From: Bacteroidales bacterium
Lineage (GTDB): Bacteria; Bacteroidota; Bacteroidia; Bacteroidales; AUK083
Reading direction: 5' to 3'
Length of the DNA stretch: 33,689 bases
NCBI GenBank assembly: GCA_021158345.1
Contig: JAGGUV010000088.1
Location: 1 to 33,689, forward strand
A program made the position numbers and the translations under genes. Of this stretch, positions 16,282 through 25,390 are shown piece by piece (the first letter of the stretch is position 1; each line of letters begins with the position of its first letter). Under the pieces are notes generated by a model, which searched no databases, had not been told where the DNA came from, and worked only from the letters and a program-made list of their open reading frames with translations.

Positions 16282-16289
16282 TATTTTTG
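16282..16289 (+). promoter_or_regulatory. Possible -7 promoter element for proS
   Basis: TATTTTTG matches TAnnTTTG and sits 47 bp before the proS ATG. No -33 TTTG at good spacing is seen. Chance matches are common in such AT-rich DNA. Confidence 0.35.
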
Positions 16290-16336
16290 TAAAAATTTTT
16301 CAATGTAAAAAGTACAAATATTATACCAAACTCAAA

Positions 16337-17812
16337 ATGGCTACAAATTTTTCAAAAAAAGAAGAAAATTATTCACAGTGGTACAATGATATAGTTTTAA
16401 AAGCAGATTTAGCTGAGTACTCAGCAGTGCGTGGTTGTATGGTAATAAAACCATACGGTTATTCAATATGGGAAAAAATTCAGGCAACTTTAGATAAAAT
16501 GTTTAAAGATACAGGACATTCAAATGCTTATTTTCCATTATTTATACCAAAATCATTTTTTAGCAGAGAAGCTGACCATGTAAAAGGTTTTGCAAAAGAA
16601 TGCGCTGTAGTTACTCATTACCGTTTAAAAACTTCTGATGACGGAAAAGAAATTATTGTTGATGAAAACGCAAAATTAGAAGAGGAGTTAATTATAAGAC
16701 CCACATCAGAAACAATTATTTGGGATACATATAAAAAATGGATACAATCGTACAGAGATTTACCATTAAAAATAAATCAGTGGGCAAATGTAGTACGCTG
16801 GGAAATGCGAACAAGATTATTTTTAAGAACTGCTGAATTTTTATGGCAGGAAGGACATACTGCTCATGCAACAAAAGAAGAAGCCTTAGAAGAAGCTCAA
16901 ACAATGTTAAATATATATGCTAATTTTGCAGAAAACTGGATGGCAATACCTGTTATTAAGGGTATTAAAACTGAGTCTGAACGTTTTGCCGGTGCAATAG
17001 ATACTTATTGCATAGAAGCATTAATGCAGGATGGTAAAGCATTACAATGTGGAACCTCTCACTTCCTCGGTCAAAATTTTGCTAAAGCTTTTGATGTAAA
17101 ATTTTTAAATAAAGAAAACAAATTAGATTATGTATGGGCAACCTCCTGGGGTGTTTCTACAAGATTAATAGGGGCATTAATTATGTCTCATTCCGATAAT
17201 AAAGGCTTGGTGTTACCTCCAAAATTAGCTCCTATTCAGGTTGTTATTATTCCAATATTTAAAAACAAAGAACAATTAGATGCTATTAGTATAAAAGCTC
17301 TTGAAATTAAAAATTTATTAGAGGATAAAGGTATTAGCGTAAAATATGATGACAGAGATACCAGGAAACCGGGATATAAATTTTCAGAATATGAATTTAA
17401 AGGTATACCAATAAGATTAGTTCTCGGACCTCGTGACCTTGAAAACAACACTATTGAATTAGCAAGAAGAGATACGCTTGAAAAAAACATTTATCAACAA
17501 ACTGATATTATTACTAAAATAGAAAACTTATTGTCAATAATACAGAAAAACATATTCCAAAAAGCGCTTAATTATACTGATAACAACACGTATAAAGCAG
17601 ACACATGGGAAGAATTTAAAGATATTATTGAAAATAAAGGAGGATTTGTTTTTGCTCATTGGGATGGTACTGCTGAAACAGAACAAAAAATAAAAGAAGA
17701 AACCAAGGCAACAATTAGAACTATTCCTTTAAATAATCCTTTAGAAGAAGGAAAATGTATTTATTCGGGCAAGCCATCAAAACAAAGAGTAATTTTTGCT
17801 AAAGCTTATTAA
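16337..17812 (+). CDS. proS: Prolyl-tRNA synthetase, archaeal/eukaryotic type (ProS type 3)
   Basis: A 491-residue class II synthetase charging tRNA(Pro) with proline. It lacks the editing insertion of the long bacterial ProS and follows the short archaeal/eukaryotic layout. The N-terminal catalytic core has [18 protein letters not shown] and [16 protein letters not shown]. Motif 2 appears as [28 protein letters not shown], and the motif 3 region reaches [25 protein letters not shown]. The anticodon-binding domain follows (about 300-400), then a C-terminal domain ending in a terminal Tyr, as the type requires. Only one Cys (GKCIYSGK) remains where some members bind zinc with four. This ProS type is normal for Bacteroidota, so it is not evidence of recent transfer. 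It converges with dsbD. Confidence 0.96.
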   Translation: MATNFSKKEENYSQWYNDIVLKADLAEYSAVRGCMVIKPYGYSIWEKIQATLDKMFKDTGHSNAYFPLFIPKSFFSREADHVKGFAKECAVVTHYRLKTSDDGKEIIVDENAKLEEELIIRPTSETIIWDTYKKWIQSYRDLPLKINQWANVVRWEMRTRLFLRTAEFLWQEGHTAHATKEEALEEAQTMLNIYANFAENWMAIPVIKGIKTESERFAGAIDTYCIEALMQDGKALQCGTSHFLGQNFAKAFDVKFLNKENKLDYVWATSWGVSTRLIGALIMSHSDNKGLVLPPKLAPIQVVIIPIFKNKEQLDAISIKALEIKNLLEDKGISVKYDDRDTRKPGYKFSEYEFKGIPIRLVLGPRDLENNTIELARRDTLEKNIYQQTDIITKIENLLSIIQKNIFQKALNYTDNNTYKADTWEEFKDIIENKGGFVFAHWDGTAETEQKIKEETKATIRTIPLNNPLEEGKCIYSGKPSKQRVIFAKAY

Positions 17813-17818
17813 AATAAT

Positions 17819-17872
17819 TTTAGTGTCTGTCGAGCATAACTAAAAAACAGGATATTCTTGACAGACGCTAAA
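17819..17872. terminator. Inverted repeat between convergent proS and dsbD
   Basis: TTTAGTGTCTGTC (17819-17831) pairs with GACAGACGCTAAA (17860-17872), 13 bp with one mismatch that can wobble-pair, around a 28-nt loop. It lies 6 bp after proS and 18 bp past the dsbD stop. A bidirectional terminator is likely, though the long loop weakens it. Confidence 0.5.
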
Positions 17873-17890
17873 TATTAAAAGATATCAGAC

Positions 17891-19924
17891 TTATTTGATT
17901 TTATGCCTTTTATTAAATTCAACAATAGCAGTATCCAAAAAATCAACAAATTCATCAGTATTCAGATTATAACCTCGTGGTTTTGCTAAAATATAATTAT
18001 CAATTTTATCAGGGTCAAGAATAGCAGTATTATCCAATAAAATATAATTAGGCTGAGAATTTGATTTAAAATACACTACCTGAAAATCAGCATATTTAGC
18101 ACCAAGTGTTTTTTTAATCTTTCCATCATATTTTGATTTTGACCAATCAGCCTCGGGTAATTTTGTTTTATCATCAACATACAAAGCAGCAATAATAAAG
18201 TTGTTTTTAAGGCGTTTAAGCACGCGAGGGTCAGACCAAACATTAGCTTCCATTTCACGACAATTAACGCAACCATGGCCTGTAAAATCAATAAATAAAG
18301 GTTTATTTACTTCTTTTGCTTTTCCCAATGCTTGATTATAATCAAAATATCCTTTCAAACCATGAGGCAATTCCAAAAAATCATCATACTTAACTTTTTC
18401 ATAAATATCGGTTTTATTGTTATCAAAAGATATTTGTTCAACGTTCTCTCTAATAATTTTATTAAGATTAAAATCATGTGTTTGCATTGGGGGCAAATAA
18501 CCAGATAAAGCTTTTAAAGGAGCACCAAACATACCGGGGATAAGATATACAACAAAAGAAAAAGTTAATATTGAAGCTATTACTCTTGGAACACTAAGAT
18601 ATTTTTTTTCTGAATCGCCGGAAAATTTTATCTTACCTAAAAGATATAAACCCATTACAGAAAATATTGCAATCCAAATAGCAATATAAATTTCTCTGTC
18701 GAGCAGACCCCAATGATAAGTTTGATCGGCAACCATTAAAAATTTCATCCCTAAGGCAAGCTCAATAAAACCCAAAATAACTTTAACAGTATTTAACCAA
18801 CCGCCTGATTTTGGCAGATTTCCTAATTTTGACGGGAAGAAAGCAAAAAAGCTGAAAGGTAAAGCAAAAGCCAATGAAAAGCCCAACATACCAATAACAG
18901 GTTTTAAGACCTCACCAACAGCAGCTTCAACCAATATTGTTCCAACAATAGGAACAGTACAGGAAAAAGAAACTAAAACCAAGGTAAAAGCCATAAAAAA
19001 GGCTCCAACATATCCACCTTTATCTGCTTTCTTATCTGTTTTATTTATCATCCAACTTGGAAGCGTTATCTCAAAAGCGCCAAAAAACGAGAAAGCAAAA
19101 ATCATAAATATCAGAAAGAAAAATATGTTTGGCAACCAGCTTGTACTTAACCAATTTATAAATGAAGGTCCTAATGTAACCGAGACAATAAGCCCGATAA
19201 ATGTATAAATAACAATTATTGATAATCCAAAAAACAAGGCCTGTTTTTTTGCTTTTGATTTTTTCTCAGAACTATGCATAAAAAATGAAACCGTCATTGG
19301 AATCATTGGAAAAACACATGGAGTTAAAATAGCAATAAGACCGCCTATAAAAGCAAAAATAAAAAACTGAAAAAGATTGGTTCCTGTATTATCTTGCTTT
19401 TTCTTTTTTACCGGCTGATTATCATCTGCTTTTTGAATAGTCGGGCTGTTCTCATTAATTTTATAAGTAAAATCAATTTCAGAAGGGGGTAAACATCTTG
19501 AATCGTCACAACACATAAATTCAAGATATCCTGTAACATCAAATTTTTCTTTTGTTAAGACTTTAATTTTTTGTTTAAAAACAGCTTTTTCCGCAAAAAA
19601 TTTCAAAGTCATTTTATAATTTTTATCATATTCTTTAATTGGCTCTGGTTCTGAAACGCTATCAATCAATTCAATGTTTTTATTTTCATCAAAATTAAAA
19701 GAAGTGGCAATAGGGCCTCCATCAGGAATATATTGAGAATATACATGCCATCCTGCATCAATTTTGGCTGTAAAAATTAATTCATACTCATCATCAGAAA
19801 TTTTATTCTTATCAAAAGTCCATTTCACAGGCTCAAGAATCTGTGAAAAAGTGTTAATACTAAATAATACCAGTATGCCTAAAAGTAAAAATACTTTTTG
19901 AAAATTTTTAGATTTTATTTTCAT
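17891..19924 (-). CDS. dsbD: Thiol:disulfide interchange protein DsbD
   Basis: A 677-residue inner-membrane protein that passes electrons from cytosolic thioredoxin to periplasmic partners. All three modules are present. After a signal peptide (1-27) comes the periplasmic alpha domain to about 160, with CCDDSRCLPP holding its Cys pair region (138/139 and 144). The transmembrane CcdA-like core spans about 185-465, with Cys203 in ILTPCVFPMIPMT and Cys322 in VSFSCTVPIVGT. The C-terminal thioredoxin-like gamma domain has the CVNC active site (Cys552, Cys555) in FIDFTGHGCVNCREME. A complete set of redox cysteines argues for full function. The gene stands alone, with a consensus-like promoter inside the end of tilS. 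Confidence 0.94.
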   Translation of the reverse strand: MKIKSKNFQKVFLLLGILVLFSINTFSQILEPVKWTFDKNKISDDEYELIFTAKIDAGWHVYSQYIPDGGPIATSFNFDENKNIELIDSVSEPEPIKEYDKNYKMTLKFFAEKAVFKQKIKVLTKEKFDVTGYLEFMCCDDSRCLPPSEIDFTYKINENSPTIQKADDNQPVKKKKQDNTGTNLFQFFIFAFIGGLIAILTPCVFPMIPMTVSFFMHSSEKKSKAKKQALFFGLSIIVIYTFIGLIVSVTLGPSFINWLSTSWLPNIFFFLIFMIFAFSFFGAFEITLPSWMINKTDKKADKGGYVGAFFMAFTLVLVSFSCTVPIVGTILVEAAVGEVLKPVIGMLGFSLAFALPFSFFAFFPSKLGNLPKSGGWLNTVKVILGFIELALGMKFLMVADQTYHWGLLDREIYIAIWIAIFSVMGLYLLGKIKFSGDSEKKYLSVPRVIASILTFSFVVYLIPGMFGAPLKALSGYLPPMQTHDFNLNKIIRENVEQISFDNNKTDIYEKVKYDDFLELPHGLKGYFDYNQALGKAKEVNKPLFIDFTGHGCVNCREMEANVWSDPRVLKRLKNNFIIAALYVDDKTKLPEADWSKSKYDGKIKKTLGAKYADFQVVYFKSNSQPNYILLDNTAILDPDKIDNYILAKPRGYNLNTDEFVDFLDTAIVEFNKRHKIK

Positions 19925-19971
19925 GTGTTGTTAATTTAAGAAAAAAATTATTGGTGAAATTTTAAAAAAAA

Positions 19972-20000
19972 CAAAAGTAAAAAATTATAATACTATTCAA
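19972..20000 (-). promoter_or_regulatory. Promoter of dsbD
   Basis: On the minus strand TTG (19998-20000) is followed after 18 bp by TACTTTTG (19972-19979), fitting the Bacteroidota consensus. The predicted start near 19965 gives a leader of about 40 nt. The upstream part lies inside the 3' end of tilS. Confidence 0.55.
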
Positions 20001-21327
20001 CTAAAACCGCTTGAAAAATATTTTTAGTGTTATTTCTAATTCTGAATCTATTATCAATCCTTTTACCAATAATCCAAACAATATCATTATCTGAACAAAG
20101 CAACCATATTTTTTCTTTCTCTAACAAAGAAAACTTTTCATCAATAAAAAAATCACTTAATTTTTTTTTCTTATTCATCCCAAAAGGATAGAAATAATCG
20201 CCTTTTTCCCATTTTCTTATTTGTAAAGGAAATTTTAATTTATCCTTATCAAAACAAGCAATAAATTTATCCTTAGAAATAATAAAATCTTTATTGTAAA
20301 TTAATTTTTTAAATTTTAAAGATACAGGTGTGTTAATAAACAAATCATTTTCATTGATAAAAAATTCAATTGCATTAGCTTCAGATTTTTTGTCTAATTC
20401 TGATATTATTAAATATTCTCTATCTTTTATTAACCTGTGAGAAGAAGAAAAAAATTGTTTACCCGAAATATCGTCCAATCTTGAAATAATATCCTCAACA
20501 GTAGAAAAATTAAAATTATATGAAGACAAGAATTCGAATAGATATGTTCTCAGAGGATTAAGTTCTTTTAATTTTTCTATCGGAATTAAAATATTCTTTC
20601 CTCCTTTTATCAAAATATTTTTTTTTACTTCATTAATTTTAGTCTTATAAATAAACTCTGCGTCTTTTAAACGCTCGATATCATTAATAATAGTTTTTTT
20701 ATAATTTTTATTTATCTGATAAAGTTGTGGCAAAATAAGATTTCGGAATTTATTTCTCATAAATTTAACAGAATTATTAGTGCTATCAGTTCTAAAAGGA
20801 ATATTATTCTTCTTGAGAAACGCTTCAATATCATTTCTGTATGCAAACAAAAGCGGTCTGATAATATTATTTTGTTTGGAAATAATTCCGTGCAATCCTG
20901 CAATACCTGTCCCTCGTATAATATTAATAAAAAAAGTCTCAATCTGATCGTCAAGATGATGACCTGTGGCAATATATTTATATTTTTCTTTTTTTAATAA
21001 TTCAAAAAACCAATTATATCGCAAATCCCGTGCAGCCATTTCAATAGAAATATGATTATCTTTTGCATATTTCTTAGTATTAAAATGCTTAACATAAAAT
21101 TGCACCTTATATTTTTTTGATAGATCTCTAACAAAAATCTCATCCTCGTCTGACTCTTTTCCTCTCAAATGAAAATTACAATGTGCTATTCCAAAATTAT
21201 ATTTTGCTCTGTAAAACAACTCACATAAAATAACAGAATCAGGTCCGCCACTGACTGTCAGCAATATTTTATCGTCGTTTTCAAATAAAGATTCTTGAAA
21301 TATAAAGTCTATGAATTTTTTTAACAT
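19993..21327 (-). CDS. tilS: tRNA(Ile)-lysidine synthetase
   Basis: A 444-residue cytosolic enzyme that attaches lysine to C34 of tRNA(Ile) with anticodon CAU, so that it reads AUA; this is essential in most bacteria. The PP-loop ATPase motif SGGPDS is at 26-31. It is followed by HCNFHLRGKESDEDE, ATGHHLDDQIETFFINIIRGTG and IIRPLLFAYRNDIEAFL, all typical of the N-terminal catalytic domain. The C-terminal region carries RKWEKGDYFYPFGMNKKKKLSDFFID, the TilS-C tRNA-binding domain. Length and order match the full-size family. The AT-rich genome uses many ATA codons, for example throughout lpxK and gatB, so demand for this enzyme should be high. It diverges from the BtuF-like gene. Confidence 0.95.
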   Translation of the reverse strand: MLKKFIDFIFQESLFENDDKILLTVSGGPDSVILCELFYRAKYNFGIAHCNFHLRGKESDEDEIFVRDLSKKYKVQFYVKHFNTKKYAKDNHISIEMAARDLRYNWFFELLKKEKYKYIATGHHLDDQIETFFINIIRGTGIAGLHGIISKQNNIIRPLLFAYRNDIEAFLKKNNIPFRTDSTNNSVKFMRNKFRNLILPQLYQINKNYKKTIINDIERLKDAEFIYKTKINEVKKNILIKGGKNILIPIEKLKELNPLRTYLFEFLSSYNFNFSTVEDIISRLDDISGKQFFSSSHRLIKDREYLIISELDKKSEANAIEFFINENDLFINTPVSLKFKKLIYNKDFIISKDKFIACFDKDKLKFPLQIRKWEKGDYFYPFGMNKKKKLSDFFIDEKFSLLEKEKIWLLCSDNDIVWIIGKRIDNRFRIRNNTKNIFQAVLVE

Positions 21328-21372
21328 GATGCAAAAATATAAAATAATGTGCTTTGTAAATTATCATAATTT

Positions 21373-21400
21373 TTTGAATGGGAATTTATTCATAAATTTG
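21373..21400 (+). promoter_or_regulatory. Possible promoter of the BtuF-like gene
   Basis: TTTG (21373-21376) is followed after 16 bp by TAAATTTG (21393-21400). The -7 box is an exact TAnnTTTG match, but the spacing is shorter than the usual 17-23. The start codon is 18 bp downstream of the box. Confidence 0.45.
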
Positions 21401-21418
21401 AAAAAAAAACACTAAAAA

Positions 21419-22204
21419 ATGTTAATAAAAGACGATTTAAATAATACAATAAATTTAAAATCTGTGCCTAAGCGTATTGTATCATTATGTCCATCAATTA
21501 CCGAAACATTATTTTATTTTGGATTAAAGAATAATATTGTTGCTGTTACTGATTACTGTATTCATCCTAAAAAATTTACTGATGAAAAAATAAAAATTGG
21601 TGGTCCCATTTCTATATCCATAAAAAAAATAATTAGTTTAGAACCTGATTTAATTATTGCATCAAAAGAAGAAAATAAAAAGTCGGATATAAAAAATCTT
21701 AGCAAGCATTTTGATTGCTTTATTTTTAGTGTAAACTCGTTTTCATCAGCATTAAAAATGATAGAAAAAATTGGTGTAATATTTAATAAAAAAGATTATG
21801 CAAAAAAATTAATTTATAATATCAATAATAACTTTTCGAAAATAAACTTATTAAAAACAAAAGAGAAATATCTGTATTTGGTATGGAAAAGCCCGTATAT
21901 GGCGGCAGGAATCGGCAATTACATAAATTCATTGTTATGTAAAATTAATTTATCAAACGGCATTAACACTTGCGGATATCCTAAAATTGACACAGAGATT
22001 ATTGCTCAAGATTGTAAAATCATTTTCTTGCCCTCTGAACCTTTCCATTTTAATAAATCAGACCAAAAAGAGCTATCAAAAAAATACCCGGATAAAATTA
22101 TTTTATTAGTTGATGGCGAAATGTTTTGTTGGTATGGAGCAAGAATGTTAAAATCGGCAAAATATTTAAATGGTATTCTTAATAAAATAAAAAAAGCCCT
22201 TTGA
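21419..22204 (+). CDS. BtuF-like helical-backbone metal/cobalamin-binding protein without signal peptide
   Basis: A 261-residue protein of the periplasmic-binding-protein fold with a helical backbone, the family of BtuF and siderophore-binding proteins. Visible landmarks are VPKRIVSLCPSITETLFYFGL (about 17-37), VAVTDYCIHP, ISLEPDLIIAS and the second-lobe pattern YLVWKSPYMAAGIGNYINSLL, ending in DGEMFCWYGARMLKSAKYLNGI. Unusually for a transport receptor there is no signal peptide or lipobox: the protein starts MLIKDDLNNTINLKS, which already aligns with the family start. No ABC permease or ATPase is nearby. Short cytosolic-looking members are known to me from Bacteroidota, but their ligand and role are not. 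The last codons overlap a terminator for the facing korB. Confidence 0.85.
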   Translation: MLIKDDLNNTINLKSVPKRIVSLCPSITETLFYFGLKNNIVAVTDYCIHPKKFTDEKIKIGGPISISIKKIISLEPDLIIASKEENKKSDIKNLSKHFDCFIFSVNSFSSALKMIEKIGVIFNKKDYAKKLIYNINNNFSKINLLKTKEKYLYLVWKSPYMAAGIGNYINSLLCKINLSNGINTCGYPKIDTEIIAQDCKIIFLPSEPFHFNKSDQKELSKKYPDKIILLVDGEMFCWYGARMLKSAKYLNGILNKIKKAL

Positions 22205-22219
22205 AAAAACAAAGGGCTT
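22194..22219 (-). terminator. Terminator of korAB, overlapping the end of the facing gene
   Basis: A perfect 10-bp stem AAGCCCTTTG (22194-22203) with CAAAGGGCTT (22210-22219) and a six-A loop. On the minus strand it ends in a seven-T run, so it terminates korB 24 bp after its stop. The left arm and the first loop base encode the last residues and TGA stop of the BtuF-like gene. Confidence 0.85.
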
Positions 22220-22243
22220 AAGTTTAATACAAACAAGTATTTT

Positions 22244-23281
22244 TTATTTTATTTCCCAAGTGTCACCACTATTCAAAAGGTCATCAACACATTTATAAGG
22301 AGAAGAAACTTTTCTTTCCTCAATTTGATCATATAACATATCTTCATAAGTATGGCTGTCAACATCACGGATAACACCTATAGCAACAGGTAATTCAGGT
22401 AAATGCATACGAGCAAGCATAAAATGGATGCTTGGATCTTCTTCTTTTTCATCGTGAACAAGAATATCATCAATAGTAATACCGTTTTCACCAAGTGTTA
22501 CAGCTTGAAGTTTAGTTCCGTTAATACGAATACCTTTTTCTTTATTCTTACCAAAAAGCATTGGTTTACCGTGTTCAAGGATTAATTGGTTATCGTCTCT
22601 TTTATCTTTATCAGTAATTTCATTATGAGCGCCATTATTAAAAATAACACAATTCTGAAGTACCTCCAAAATAGAAGTTCCTTTATGCTGAGCAGCTCTA
22701 TACATGATATCAGACATATACTTAGGATTTTTGTCAGTAACTCTGGCAAAAAAAGTTCCCTTAGCACCAATAACTAATTCTCCAGGATTAAAAGGCTCGT
22801 CAATAGTTCCGTAAGGAGAAGTTTTAGTGATCTGTCCTAAAGGTGTTGTCGGTGAATATTGTCCTTTTGTCAACCCATAAATTTTATTATTAAATAATAT
22901 CAGATTAACATCAAAATTTCTTCTTATTGTATGAATGAAATGGTTACCGCCAATAGCAAGTGAATCACCATCGCCGGTAGTGACCCAGACACTAAGATTT
23001 GGATTAGCCATTTTAATACCACAAGCAATAGGCAAAGCTCTTCCGTGAATACCATGAAATCCATAAGTGTTAACATAATAAGGGAAACGTGAAGAACATC
23101 CTATACCAGAAACTACAACAATATCCTCTTTCTTTTTCCCAAGTTTAGGAAGGACATTTTCTAAAGAAGCCAAAATGCTATGGTCTCCACAACCGGGGCA
23201 CCATTTAACCATTTGATCACTAACAAAATCTTTTTTTGTTAATATTGAAACTGTATCGTTTGAATTATTATTCTGTGTCAT
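22244..23281 (-). CDS. korB: 2-oxoacid:ferredoxin oxidoreductase, beta subunit
   Basis: A 345-residue thiamine diphosphate (TPP)-binding subunit. With KorA it oxidatively decarboxylates a 2-oxoacid, probably 2-oxoglutarate, to the acyl-CoA, reducing ferredoxin; the reverse reaction fixes CO2. The TPP/Mg motif is GDGDSLAIGG (103-112) with NNKIYGLTKGQYSPTT downstream. Four cysteines fit the [4Fe-4S] ligands of this family: Cys28 and Cys31 in WCPGCGDH, Cys62 in GIGCSSRFP and Cys211 in VLQNC. GIHGRALPIACGIK is also characteristic. The gene follows korA by 2 bp. Substrate cannot be fixed from sequence; 2-oxoglutarate and pyruvate or branched-chain acids are alternatives. No separate ferredoxin-like delta subunit is encoded next to it. 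Confidence 0.94.
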   Translation of the reverse strand: MTQNNNSNDTVSILTKKDFVSDQMVKWCPGCGDHSILASLENVLPKLGKKKEDIVVVSGIGCSSRFPYYVNTYGFHGIHGRALPIACGIKMANPNLSVWVTTGDGDSLAIGGNHFIHTIRRNFDVNLILFNNKIYGLTKGQYSPTTPLGQITKTSPYGTIDEPFNPGELVIGAKGTFFARVTDKNPKYMSDIMYRAAQHKGTSILEVLQNCVIFNNGAHNEITDKDKRDDNQLILEHGKPMLFGKNKEKGIRINGTKLQAVTLGENGITIDDILVHDEKEEDPSIHFMLARMHLPELPVAIGVIRDVDSHTYEDMLYDQIEERKVSSPYKCVDDLLNSGDTWEIK

Positions 23282-23283
23282 AA

Positions 23284-25134
23284 TTATTTTTCCTCCAAGG
23301 TTTTATTAAATTTTTCAATTAATTCACTAACCATAAAAGGTAGTCCTTTAATTTTTTGAAAAGTATAATATTGAAATTTAGGTTGTCTCATTCCAAGATA
23401 GTGAACAAATTGACCTAAATTTAATTCGCAAACAATAATTTTCTTAAAACCAGAGAATACTTCTTCGGTATTTTTAGGCAATGGGTTAATATAATTAAAA
23501 TGAGCTAAACTTACTTTTTTCCCCTTTTCACGCATTTGTTTAACGGCTTCATAAAGAGCGCCATAAGTTCCACCCCATCCAACAACTAATAAATCGCCTG
23601 TATCATCACCATAAATTTCCTGATCAGGAATATAATTAGCAACACGGGCAACTTTTTCTTGTCTGTATTCAGTCATTAATTGATGATTATCAGGATCCAT
23701 AGAAACATTACCATTAATGTCTTCTTTTTCAAGACCACCAATTCTGTGACGTAAACCTTCCATACCTGGATAAGCCCATTGACGACTTAATTTTTTTTCA
23801 TCTCTTTTATACGGGGCAAAATTTTCGTCATTAGGAATAGCAATAGGAGTATTAATTTCAGGTAATTCCGACATTTTAGGAATTTTAAACACCTCTGAAC
23901 CATTAGCAATATAACCATCAGTCAATAGAATTACGGGGGTCATATGTTCCATAGCAAGTTTAGCTGCCTTATAAGCAAAATAAAAAGAATCTGCTGATGA
24001 AGAAGCAGCAATAACAATAGTTGGACACTCACCGTTTCTACCAAATAAAGCTTGTAAAAGATCTGATTGCTCAGTTTTTGTAGGTAAACCCGTTGAAGGG
24101 CCGCCTCTTTGAACATCAATAATAACAATAGGAAGTTCTGTCATAACAGCTAGGCCTATTGCTTCGCTTTTTAAAGATAAACCGGGACCTGAAGTAGAAG
24201 TAACAGCTAAAGCACCGGCAAAACTAGCACCAATAGCAGAGCAAACACCGGCAATTTCATCTTCTGCCTGAAATACCCGTGCATCAAATTGACGATGTTT
24301 TTCTAATTCTATTAAAATATCAGAAGCAGGAGTAATAGGATATGAGCCTAAAAATATTTTTCTTCCCGAGCGTTCAGCAGCAGCAAGCAAACCCCAAGAT
24401 GTAGCTAAATTACCTGTAATATTTCTATATCTGCCTTTAATTAATTTAGCAGCTTGGATATTATAAGTAGTACCCATAACACCAATAGACTCAGCATAAT
24501 TAAAACCTAATCTTATAACTTTTTTATTAGCTTCAATAACATCAGGTTTATCTTTAAATTTCTTTTCAAAAAAAGCATCAGTAGCTTTAAAGTCTCTGTT
24601 AAAAAGAAAATACATTATACCCAAAGCAAACATATTTCTACTTTTCTGGGCAATTTTTGGTGCAACACCAAGATTCTTTAATCCCTGTTTTGTTAATGTA
24701 GTAATAGGAGATTTAATAACATTGTACTCATCTAAAGTATCATTTAACAAAGGATTTTCATCATAACCTGCTTTTTCTAATGCTTTATCAACAAAAGTAT
24801 CAGTATCAATAATAATAGTCCCTCTTTTTTTAACCCATTTAAGGTTAGCTTTTAAAGAAGCCGGGTTCATTGCAACAAGCACATCAGCTAAATCGCCAGA
24901 AGTATAAACCTTCTTGTGGCCAATATGTACCTGATAACCCGAGACACCAGAAACTGTATCGTGCGGAGCTCTAATTTCTGAAGGATAATCAGGAAATGTA
25001 ATAAAATCATTACCAGCTAAAGCTGCAATATCCGAAAAAAGACTTCCTGTAAGTTGCATACCATCGCCAGAATCTCCGGCAAATCGGACGACAACCTCGT
25101 CTAAATCTTTCACTTTTTCTTTTTTTGTAGACAT
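23284..25134 (-). CDS. korA: 2-oxoacid:ferredoxin oxidoreductase, fused gamma-alpha subunit
   Basis: A 616-residue partner of KorB. The N-terminal gamma domain begins VVRFAGDSGDGMQLTGSLFSD (about 15-35) and runs to about 190, with the CoA-side signature DYPSEIRAP. The alpha (PYR) domain starts near ITGNLATSWGLLAAAERSG and contains the YPITPASD motif near 265 that contacts substrate, then AIGASFAGALAVTSTSGPGLSLKSEAIG and VQRGGPSTGLPTKTEQSDLLQALFG. The C-terminal domain around 500-600 has LLVVGWGGTYGALYEAV and FKKIIVCELNLGQFVHYL. The gamma-alpha fusion is the usual Bacteroidota layout. It is first in a two-gene operon with korB 2 bp downstream. Such enzymes are oxygen-sensitive in many organisms, which points to anaerobic or microaerobic life. 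Confidence 0.95.
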   Translation of the reverse strand: MSTKKEKVKDLDEVVVRFAGDSGDGMQLTGSLFSDIAALAGNDFITFPDYPSEIRAPHDTVSGVSGYQVHIGHKKVYTSGDLADVLVAMNPASLKANLKWVKKRGTIIIDTDTFVDKALEKAGYDENPLLNDTLDEYNVIKSPITTLTKQGLKNLGVAPKIAQKSRNMFALGIMYFLFNRDFKATDAFFEKKFKDKPDVIEANKKVIRLGFNYAESIGVMGTTYNIQAAKLIKGRYRNITGNLATSWGLLAAAERSGRKIFLGSYPITPASDILIELEKHRQFDARVFQAEDEIAGVCSAIGASFAGALAVTSTSGPGLSLKSEAIGLAVMTELPIVIIDVQRGGPSTGLPTKTEQSDLLQALFGRNGECPTIVIAASSSADSFYFAYKAAKLAMEHMTPVILLTDGYIANGSEVFKIPKMSELPEINTPIAIPNDENFAPYKRDEKKLSRQWAYPGMEGLRHRIGGLEKEDINGNVSMDPDNHQLMTEYRQEKVARVANYIPDQEIYGDDTGDLLVVGWGGTYGALYEAVKQMREKGKKVSLAHFNYINPLPKNTEEVFSGFKKIIVCELNLGQFVHYLGMRQPKFQYYTFQKIKGLPFMVSELIEKFNKTLEEK

Positions 25135-25178
25135 ATTTTTTTGTTTTGTTATTTGCCTTTTTAATTTTTAATAATTAG

Positions 25179-25186
25179 CAAAGTTA
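25179..25186 (-). promoter_or_regulatory. Possible -7 element for korAB
   Basis: On the minus strand TAACTTTG matches TAnnTTTG, 44 bp before the korA ATG. No -33 TTTG at suitable spacing is visible. The rest of 25135-25390 is very AT-rich, with only a weak 8-bp hairpin (25366-25373 with 25384-25391) at the envC end. Confidence 0.4.
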
Positions 25187-25390
25187 AATGAATTATTATT
25201 GAATAATCATAGTTTTTTGTAAGATTTTTTTATTTTATTTATATTTCTTCTGTAAAAACTAAAATTTTATATAATCGTTTAATTTTCATCAACAAAAGAA
25301 TAAAATTATATTAGAGTAATCATAAAATTTATAAATATTTATATTGAATATTATGATAATTAGTAATTTTTAAATCAGTGAGCTTAAAAA

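Noticed and set aside
16337-17812. Archaeal-type proS as evidence of recent horizontal transfer
   Set aside because: This ProS type is the usual one in Bacteroidota, and its base composition matches the neighbours.
21332-21339. TATTTTTG on the minus strand just before tilS as its promoter
   Set aside because: It is only 4 bp before the ATG, so the transcript would start at or inside the start codon, and there is no -33 box.
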